This document shows positions 33,402-41,439 of a DNA stretch of 41,439 nt, piece after piece. The position numbers and the translations under genes are program-made. The DNA comes from Dissophora ornata. Its lineage: Eukaryota > Mortierellomycota > Mortierellomycetes > Mortierellales > Mortierellaceae. The notes beneath the pieces were generated by a model. It did not search any database, had not been told where the DNA came from, and worked only from the letters and a program-made list of their open reading frames with translations. The stretch is taken from contig MU616731.1 in assembly GCA_025201705.1 (NCBI GenBank), forward strand, positions 1 through 41,439, read 5' to 3'. Position 1 is the stretch's first letter; every line of letters begins with the position of its first letter.

Positions 33402-34713
33402 ATGTTTATCTCGGGAGAACCCAAGGTCAGGAATCTCACCATCCACATCGACACTGGGAACACTATCGGGCCCAAGGATCTGCCAGTCATTTATGGGAAC
33501 CCAGATGTCCATACTCTACTCCATGCAACAGTGACCTTTGAAAGCAGCCATGACTGCAAGGCCAAGGCTGTTGAGATCTTATTCAAGGCTGCAGCCAACA
33601 CGTATTATTTCTGTAAGGGGGAGAGAGAGCTATAAAGCAATTGCAAGCAGAGAAATAACCCCACTCGCAACGAGCCACCAGTTCTGAATCTCTCGCCCTT
33701 CCTATACACTGAGGGCAATAGCACAAGACGAAACATCACGGAAGCACCAAGGGGAGCAAATCTTTTCCTCGAAACGCTGGGATCTAGAAGTTGAACGGCC
33801 CAAACCAGGATGGATCGCCAAGGGCAACTATGCTCGACAATGTTCTGTCATTCTCGACCCATCATTGCCCTCGTCCAGCGAGAGTCCCTTTGGGGCAATG
33901 CGGTACGTCTTTGAGGCTCGACTGAAGGGCGCCAAGGGCTTCGGACCGGCACGGATAGACTGGATAGAGACACAGGAAGTATGGGTCCTGAACTCAACTC
34001 TCCCCTTCTCTAGCACTATCCCACTGGACAACCCGGTGGTCGTTTACGGCCAACGGCGGAATGTACTGCCATTCTCGTTATCGATTCCAACAGATACGTT
34101 GTGCTTTGGACAAGTTGTGCCGATCACTGTTCAATTGGACCGGTTCCGGACAGGATGTGCTCAGGAAGGAGAGGAAGCGTTGGTGTCAAGCGCTAGTTTT
34201 ACGTTGCGGGAAACAAAGGTGTTCCGAGCCATGTTTGTTGCGGAGGTACTCGAGACATCGGAAAAGCTGCTGCATATTGCGGTAAATACGGGTTGGCCGC
34301 AGACTGTGGATGGGTGGCAGAGAACGATTAATGTGTCCCTGCCGGCTTCGCCTACAATGTCGGCGGACATACAGACGAAGTACTTGGATGTAGCCCATAC
34401 GCTGGTCGTAGAGGTCGAGTTCAAGACGAGCAAGATGGCCAAGCCCGAAAAATTACGGGCACAGAGTATGCTTTTTTTTTTTTGTGTATTACCTGGTGTT
34501 CATGAAGCCGAGGAAGAGAGTGACTGATATTCTGCACGTCTTGTCCTTACTATAGTGGACATCCACATTACTGCACCGCGTTTTGAGTCATTGGCGACAG
34601 CTCTGCCACCACAGTACGGGGATGCTATTCCTGTCGAATCTATGCTGATGCTGGGCCCACCGCCGACGCTGGATGCCAACGAGGCACTGCCGAGCTATTC
34701 TCGGTACGAGTAG
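33402..34713 (+). CDS. Alpha-arrestin domain protein with PPxY motif
   Basis: Three exons (33402-33612, 33722-34465, 34556-34713), phases 1 and 1, 370 residues. The N-terminal arrestin fold begins 'VRNLTIHIDTGNTIGPKDL' and continues 'HATVTFESSHDCKAKAVEILFK', with 'YVFEARLKG' closing the domain. The C-terminal arrestin fold has 'VLPFSLSIPTDTLCFGQVVPI' and 'VFRAMFVAEV'. The tail holds PPQY at residues 336-339, a PPxY motif of the kind bound by WW domains of Rsp5/Nedd4 ubiquitin ligases, and LPSY close to the end. Alpha-arrestins act as adaptors that bring the E3 to plasma-membrane transporters for endocytosis. At 370 residues it is compact compared with yeast ART proteins and closer to metazoan ARRDC size. 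The cargo is unknown. Confidence 0.87.
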
Positions 34714-34746
34714 CTGGAAAACAACCTTATCTCCAGTTTCTACTTT

Positions 34747-34752
34747 AATAAA
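34747..34752 (+). terminator. Polyadenylation signal AATAAA of the arrestin gene
   Basis: Canonical hexamer 33 nt after the arrestin stop codon, followed by TTGTCTTGTTT, a T/G-rich downstream element. Confidence 0.6.
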
Positions 34753-36199
34753 CATTTGTCTTGTTTATACGCCCAATCATGATGGCCTGTGTACTCGTTC
34801 GCGTCTTTCTTGTTTTCCTTTGCAATCGGCATTAGCAGTTCCTCATCTGCATTCCTCATTCCACAACCACTTGCTTTATTTTTGGTCGCCGTTGCAGTTG
34901 TTATTGACGACAGTGAATGGAAGAGAGAACAGGCACAAGAAACTGGTAATTCGCGGTCGCGTGCGATTCACGATAAATTATGAGTGCAGAGGCCAGTCCT
35001 CAGAGCAGCCAGTAGACGTGAAAACAAGGACAACGGAAAATAGGGTCTTTATTGCACACTAAAATCTGGATGAAGCAACTGACAGACGGCGAGGAAACAA
35101 CTGTACGCTAAAGATACGTTGTTTGAGCGCGTTTTCATCATAGATGTCTAGCGACCTGCAAAACTGCACGAGCTATCTCCCGGTAGCTGTGGGGGATCTT
35201 TTGAAATGGCAATATTACCTGCTTCAAATCTCAACGATCAATATCGTATCGGTCTGTCCATGATGTTGTTCTTCGAACCATCACTTCCAAAGACATTCTT
35301 AAAGAAGAGGGATATGGTCTACCCTTTCATCCAATGCTGTTCCAGTTCACAGTCTGGGACGCTGGCCACAACAAAGAGACCGAGATTTGGGCAGCGGTCG
35401 AGCGGATTGTGGTCGAATGGAAACGTCGCCGGCAAGAGTGAATGCCGCAGCTCCACTGATTTAAAAAGATAAGGGTACTTCTTACGAGGGTTTGGCTGGC
35501 CGTCTTTTCTGATGCGAAATAGTCAAGGAAGTTATGGTTAGTGGTGGAGTATAAAATATCGGCGGCATAATGTCATGCGGGCCATTGTACTTCTCATCAC
35601 GTTGTGGGTTTGAGCGGCACACTCACAGCGGTAGTGTAAAAGTCGAAGTATTTGTTTTGACAACCCGTGAAAAGTTTCAAGAGGGCGAAGGGGTAAAGAC
35701 GCTGTATTGGTGCTACAAGTGAAATGTCTTCTTTTCTTACTTTTCCGACTTCCCAGCCTCACCCACGGACGACTCTCTCTCCCTCCTCATTTTCTCACTG
35801 TCTCCGGCGCCCATCTGCTCCATCTGTCTGCCCCGCCCAACTAGTCATTGGTAACCCTCGGTGGCCCATTGATATCAATGCCTGACCCCGGATTTTCAAG
35901 CTAACAATGCTGGAAGAATATTTAGATCTCTGCTGGAAGTGACCAGACTAAGTGAGCATCGACTTCGTGTTTGAGGTGAGCGAGTGCTTCTTAGCCCTTG
36001 ATAAGCGGTTGCATAAACACTGTAAACTAGCCACCAATCCCGCCTTACTTGATAACATGCACTTGAAATATTTGCAGTCAGCAATCATTTCCACCAAGGG
36101 TGTGTTCATAGAGGTGCTAACATTATTGTAAATCCAATCTAACATAACTGGAAGCTAGAAACCAAAAGAAAGAACCAAAGCAGCGTTTAAGAAATCGAT
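34753..36199. other. Intergenic region before the NLR-type gene
   Basis: No intact gene. It contains a coding-like relic at 35205-35441. The remainder has only short overlapping frames and should include the promoter of the NLR-type gene; a CT-rich tract at about 35757-35835 is the only promoter-like feature. Confidence 0.45.
35205..35441 (+). pseudogene. Coding-like fragment without a start, unknown family
   Basis: Seventy-eight open codons between a TGA at 35202 and a TGA at 35439, with no ATG near the beginning. The product has a protein-like composition, e.g. 'KDILKEEGYGLPFHPML' and 'ETEIWAAVERIVVEWKRRR', whereas the overlapping longer frame that starts with ATG at 35206 is Ser-rich and less protein-like. 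It could be an internal exon or the last exon of a dead gene or element. No family recognised. Confidence 0.35.
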
Positions 36200-39100
36200 A
36201 TGCTTAGTAGTCCGTTTTCGCCATGGAGAAGCGTTCTCTCGCCACAGGCGACACTGGAGGTTGCCAAATCTCATTTGGAGAATGCACGCAGAACAAGCAA
36301 TTCCGAGCCAGCTCTAACGTATTGCGGCGATGCACAAGCGACCCTCGCCCGCATAAGAACATCCGCGAGAAAGGCTCTTGTATCGTCTGTGAACGCCGAA
36401 GATCGAGCAATGCGCAATGAGATTGCTTCCGCCTATTTCGAACTTGCCGAGATTTTGGACAACTTGAAGCGTCACAGCAAGGCACAGACCTGTTACAAGG
36501 ATTCGGAAAAATGGGGGTAAGTAAGCGTTGATGGTTTTCTTGTTGGACGTTTAAAAAAAATCGGATATTTAAATGTTCTATGATCCTGTGAAATCAAAAC
36601 GTTTGTTGCAGAGGACGTGTTCAAGAGCCAGTCCAATCGCCCTCTCTCCCCGACAACGTCGCTTCGCCTCCCGCTCCAGGCCCCACTGTGGGTCTTTCTG
36701 TCATGCACCAATTGCCAACTCCTCCTCCTCCTCATGCTCCTCGGATTCAGGAAACTCCAGGCCGCGACATTGCAATTGTCCCTGCGTATATTTTTGCCAA
36801 GGATATGCATCAGCCTTATGATATAAACAAACTACCGAAGGCTGATGAGCGTCTCAAGAGCACATCGCAGCTCGTCTACTGCCTTGGTCTTTTACAGTCT
36901 TCACAATCCGCCGAGGATGCACTCGATCTGACCGAACAAACATGGTTAAATGCAATAGCACAAAATACCGACGAGCAGGAAAGGTTGGAGATGTTGGCGA
37001 TCAAGCTGCTCAAAGAATTTGCTCGCGAGGAACTCAAGGATGCGAATACGGTCGCAGAAGTCGTGTGCCTGGTCCCAGTTTTTGAGAGAGATCAACTTCA
37101 ACAGCTACTCCAGCGGCTCTTTCACGGCATCGAACAATCTCATTGGTGGATTTAAATCTACTCGAAGGACTGGCACAGCTGGTCCAACACGCTCGCCCTG
37201 GCCATCTCAATGCTGACAATCTGGTCAAAATACTGGATCTCATCAGCACACGCCTAAGAGGCACTCACAAGCAGTCGCTAGATTCCATCCATCGGTTAGC
37301 ATTGACTGTGTCACGCGTCTTGGATGCCATGGCCGATAGCGAGATCAAGGATCTAGACCGCGAAAATCTCCATGAACCTCTCGCAGTGTATTTGCAGGGG
37401 TTAGGAGACAGCACTGACCTGTACTTGGTTTATCAAGCCGCCTACGCCGCTCAGGCTTTATTATACGTCCCAGATGATGAAACACCGTGGCAAGCCACAC
37501 GGCGGCGCACAGTGAAGGTCGTCAAGGGCGTTTCAGGGCTGGTGGGCGCAGTGAAAGCCGTAGATCTCGACCGCTTTATGGAAGGCTTGGAAAATATTCA
37601 AGAAGGGCTGGCGGGAGCATCGGAGGTCTTTACACTAGCCAAAAACGCGTACGATGATTTCAGTGTACTGGCCAAGAGCGGGAAGCAATTTGTGGATTGT
37701 CTTAAGGAAGGACTCGACTTACGTCGTAAACGTGCGTGGTATCCAGCATTACGCGATGCAGATGTCTTGCTTCGGAATGGTCAGCTCACGGAATTCAAGA
37801 GACTGATCTGTGAAGCGCCCTGCCGACGCGATCCCGCATTCCAATGGGGAGTATGCCAACGGCTTGGAGATCTGACTGCTAATATGGAGTGCGATGGCGA
37901 CTCTCGCAAAAGTGCTGTCGCATTTCTAGGAGAGATGTATCAAAACGATGCAGTCTGGGGTCAGCACACCAAGATCAAGCAGTTGATCGTCGATATTCTT
38001 ATGCAGCTAGTAGTTTTACCCGGAAATGAAATGCAAGGTATGAAATGCAAGGTATGAAAGAGAAAAGTGAAATGAGACACTTTATAAAAGGTAATGGTTT
38101 GTAGCCAAATACTAACAAGATCAAGCCATTTAAATGCTCTTAGCTGCTGAAACCTTGCTCCAGGAGCTGGAAACGGATGGAGATGCCAAGAAAAAGGCGC
38201 TTTACCAAGCTTGTCGAAAGGAGGGTCCAGGCCCTTGTCCATTGAAGCCTGTCTTGCACCCGCTGTCATCTCCCTCCCTTCTCGATCGCGTTCAGGACAC
38301 GGTCGATGTCGAAGTCAGCTTGTGCAAGCTACAAAAGCGGCGATTAGAAGGAAAGAGTAAAACTGTGTATATCTCTCCACTAGCTAAGGCTAGCTTAAAG
38401 ACCCGCAATAGTACGCTTTTCCCTTTGATGGAAAAGGTCAAGGAGTTCCTAGACAGTGAGCAAAAGGTGTTTTTGCTACTAGGTGATTCTGGCGCCGGAA
38501 AATCTACCTTCAACCAGGAACTCGAATGTGATTTGTGGAGCAACTACAAGAGACACGATGGCCATATTCCGCTCTTTATCACGTTGGCAGCCATCCAAAA
38601 TCCTGAACATGATATAATTGCCAAACAGTTACAGAGCAAAGGGTTCACAGAGCCTCAAATCCGAGAGTTGAAGGACCATCGCGAGTTCATCTTGATTTGC
38701 GATGGGTATGACGAGTGTCGGCAGATGCAGAACTTCTACATGAGTAACCAATTAAATCAGGAAGGAGGATGGCGCGCTCAAATGGTGGTTAGTTGCCGCA
38801 GCGAGTACCTTGGCACCGATTATCAAGATATGTTCCAGCCAGTAGACCGTAATCGCGAAGTGAAGTCGGCGTTGTTTCAAGAGGCAGTCATGGCACCATT
38901 CTCAAAGAGTCAGATTCAAGAGTATGTCAAGCAATACGTGCCTGAAAACGGTCTGGAGTGGTCGGCCAATGACTAATTGCAAGCACTCGATCGGATTCCT
39001 GGCCTAAAGGATCTGGTGACGAACCCGTTTCTGTTAACCCTGTCGTTGAAGGTATTGCCTCGCATGGTGGATTCAAGACAAACTCATTCAACAACCCGTA

Positions 39101-41439
39101 TCACTAAAGTTGCGCTGTATGACCAGTTCGTGGAGCTATGGCTGGAGAGGGGCAAAAAACGATTATTCGAGAATATGGGCCTCCACGATAACCTGGACAG
39201 GGAAGCATTCCGGAACTTGTCTAATGATGGGTTCATGCAGCAAGGAGTTACGCTTTTGAAGGACTTGGCGGTAGCAATCTATGAGAGACAAGCAGGTAAT
39301 TCAGTGGTCGTGTATTCGTCAACCAAGGATAAAGGGACATGGAAAGAAGAGCTCTTTGGTCAAGGTCGTGAGAAGCAACTTTTGCACGAGGCTTGTCCTC
39401 TCAAGCGCAGCGGCAACCAGTACCGGTTTCTCCATCAATCACTTCTTGAATACAGTCTGGCGCGCGCAATATTCGAGCCTCAGGATGATGGAAATAATGA
39501 AACAGAGTGTGTGACGCCAACAACAACCGAGTTCGGACGAAAGAGCGACAATTTTGCTAGCATATTTGGGGGTGAGGATAATTTGCATGAAATGATTGTC
39601 GCAGTAACACAGCCGTTGCTCGATTCGCCTTTGGGACGGAAAAGCTATGTGGGGGAGCCATCGATCCTTCAATTTTTGGTGGAGCGAGTCCATCAGGAGC
39701 CTCTCTTCAAGAAACAGCTACTATCAGTCATTGAGCGGTCGAAAACTGAAGTTGCAGAAGTCGAAGCTGTGCGATTGGCGGCAGCCAATGCGATTACGAT
39801 ATTGGTCAGGGCAGGAGTATACTTCCACGGAGCGGATTTACAAGGGATACAGATTCCAGGCGCGGATCTAAGTCATGGCACATTCGAATTTACTCAGTTC
39901 CAAGGAGCTAACATGAGTGAAGTCATTCTCCGTGGAGTTTCGCTGTGTGGAGCAGATTTGAGCAAGGCCCAGATGTCAGGTGTACAATTTGGCGAGTTGC
40001 CATTTCTCAAAGAACAGGACTGGGTGACAACCTGTGTATATTCACCAGATGGCAAAAAATTTGCTGCCGGACTTCATAATGGCGACATTAGCATCTATAC
40101 GACTTTGGACTGGGACAAAGTGAAGGCCATAAAGGGCCACAGCGACAGTATTGAGAGCGTCGTGTATTCTCCAAAAGGCGATCAGATTGTGTCTAGCAGT
40201 CGGGACAAGACAGTGCGGCTGTGGAGCGTCAAAACAGGATATTGCCGCCACATCTTTAGCGGCCATTGCGAAAAGGTTTCGCGCGTCGTGTATTCACCAA
40301 AAGGTGATCAGATTGCGTTTAGCAGTAACGACATGACAGTGCAGTTGTGGGACGTTGGAACAGGAGATTGCCGCCACAACTTGAGAGGCCACAGCGCTGT
40401 TGTTTCGAGCGTCGTGTATTCGCCAAAAGGAGATCAGATTGCATCATGCAGTCGGGACTGGACAGTGCGGCTGTGGGAGGTTGAAACAGGAGATTGCCAC
40501 CACACCTTGCACGGCCATAGCCATAATGTTTTACGCGTCGTGTATTCGCCAAAAGGTGATCAGATTGCGTCTGGCAGTTCTGACCAGACAGTGCGGCTGT
40601 GGGAGGTTAAAGCAGGAGATTGCCGTCACATCTTGAGTGGCCATAGTAGCATCGTTTCGAGCGTCGTGTATTCACCAAAAGGTGATCAGATTGCGTCTGG
40701 CAGTCTGGACAAAACAGTGCGACTGTGGGACGTTGAAACAGGACATTGCTGCCACATCTTGAGTGGCCATAGCAGCATTGCTGAGAGCGTTGTGTATTCA
40801 CCAAAAGGTGATCAGATTGCGTCTGGCAGTTCTGACCAGACAGTGCTGCTGTGGGACGTTGAAACAGGAGATTGCCGCCACATCTTGAGTGGACATAGCG
40901 GCATTGTTTCGAGCGTCGTGTATTCATCAAAAGGTGATCAGATTGCGTCTGGCAGCTGGGACTGTACAGTGCGGCTATGGGATGTTGAAGCAGGAAATCG
41001 CCGCCACACCTTGAGCAGCCATAGCGACAGTGTTTCGAGCGTCGTGTATTCGCCAAAAGGTGGTCAGATTGCGTCTGGCAGCTGGGACAAGACAGTGCGT
41101 CTGTGGGACGTTGAAGCTGGACATTGTCGTCACAGATTGTGTCTGGCAGTTGGGACAAGACAGTGCGGCTGTGGGATGTTGAAACAGGGGAATGCCGCCA
41201 CACCTTGCACGGCCATAGCGACAGTGTTTTGAGTGTTGTGTATTCACCAGAAGGTGGTCAGATTGCGTCCGCCAGTGACGACAAGACAGTGCGGCTATGG
41301 GATGTTGAAACAGGAGAATGCTGCCACTTTGCGCGGTCATTGCGACAGCGTTAAGAGCATCGTGTATTCGTCAAAAGGTGATCAGATTGCGTCTGCCAGC
41401 TGCGACTGTACAGTGCGGCTGTGGGACGTTGAAACAGGA
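36200..41439 (+). pseudogene. NACHT-pentapeptide-WD40 STAND/NLR-type gene, disrupted, runs off the window
   Basis: Exons 36200-36516, 36612-38037 and 38144 onwards are joined by two normal introns. In order: a helical TPR-like N-terminus ('EIASAYFELAEILDNLKRHSKAQ'), a Pro-rich linker, and an arm of about 430 residues with 'DPAFQWGVCQRLG'. A NACHT NTPase follows with P-loop 'LLGDSGAGKSTF' near 38484 and Walker B 'FILICDGYDE' near 38690, then a winged-helix-like region. Pentapeptide repeats (A[D/N]LxG type) occupy about 39830-40000, and at least eleven WD40 units run from 40030. STAND proteins of this kind mediate fungal non-self recognition. Four lesions are visible. One base is missing near 37142 (SH/L junction). 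TAA stands at 38974-38976 where Tyr is expected. A 58-bp deletion near 41134 and a 2-nt deletion near 41328 lie in the WD40 array. Recent pseudogene, or assembly errors. Confidence 0.85.
40030..41439 (+). repeat. Tandem array of 126-bp WD40-coding units
   Basis: The block coding 'SVVYSPKGDQIASGS' recurs exactly every 126 bp: its GTCGTG-type start lies at 40159, 40285, 40411, 40537, 40663, 40789, 40915 and 41041. The next starts are at 41235 (194 bp later, so 58 bp are missing from two units) and 41359 (124 bp, 2 missing). The first unit (about 40030) is more diverged. Each unit codes 42 residues ending in W-D-V-E-x-G and GH. The array is cut by the window end. Confidence 0.92.

Noticed and set aside
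38038..38143. Apparent frame break in the NLR-type gene at 38057
   Set aside because: It is a normal intron: GTATGA donor at 38038, TACTAAC branch site at 38109 and TAG acceptor at 38143, with phase kept.
40030..41439. Regularly spaced repeats resembling a CRISPR-like array
   Set aside because: The 126-bp period is an in-frame WD40 unit with no unique spacers, in a eukaryotic gene.

Overview
The window is eukaryotic and almost certainly fungal. It has short introns (about 56-120 bp, GT..AG, several with TACTAAC-type branch sites), compact intergenic spaces, one nuclear tRNA and purely fungal gene families (MET2, TUL1/DSC1, AIM24). The STAND/NLR-type NACHT-pentapeptide-WD40 gene at the right edge has an N-terminal arm that I associate with Mortierellomycotina (Mortierella/Linnemannia group). 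That lineage call is an inference from recall, not from a search.

Layout. 1-2640 has no recognisable gene. 2641-5200 is a small mobile-element graveyard beside a tRNA-Gln(CTG) gene: a long foldback palindrome, a pogo/Tigger-like transposase relic, and an element with roughly 75-95 bp terminal inverted repeats. 6393-10148 carries an F-box/LRR-like gene and the mitochondrial gene AIM24, both on the minus strand. AIM24 shares a 320-bp divergent promoter with CDC27 (APC3, ten exons). A Cdc7-like protein kinase (two exons) and sulfide:quinone oxidoreductase (seven exons) follow on the plus strand. 20166-21464 is a decayed gene in which nearly all interrupting stops are TAG. MET2 (minus, five exons) and TUL1/DSC1 (plus, twelve exons) are divergent. 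A GT71-like type II membrane glycosyltransferase lies on the minus strand, then a four-TM protein of unknown function and an alpha-arrestin with a PPxY motif on the plus strand. The last 5.2 kb is the NLR-type gene. It keeps two introns but carries a 1-nt frameshift, an in-frame TAA, a 58-bp deletion and a 2-nt deletion, and it runs off the window.

Functional links. Most genes are housekeeping and unlinked in pathway. Two loose themes can be seen. SQR (sulfide oxidation) and MET2 (makes O-acetylhomoserine, the sulfide acceptor in methionine synthesis) lie 2.3 kb apart. Three genes belong to ubiquitin-dependent regulation: CDC27 in APC/C, TUL1 as a Golgi/endosome E3, and an arrestin that probably recruits a Rsp5-type E3; the F-box protein is a likely fourth. 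None of this amounts to a gene cluster. All exon boundaries were assigned by eye from splice consensus, phase and family resemblance.
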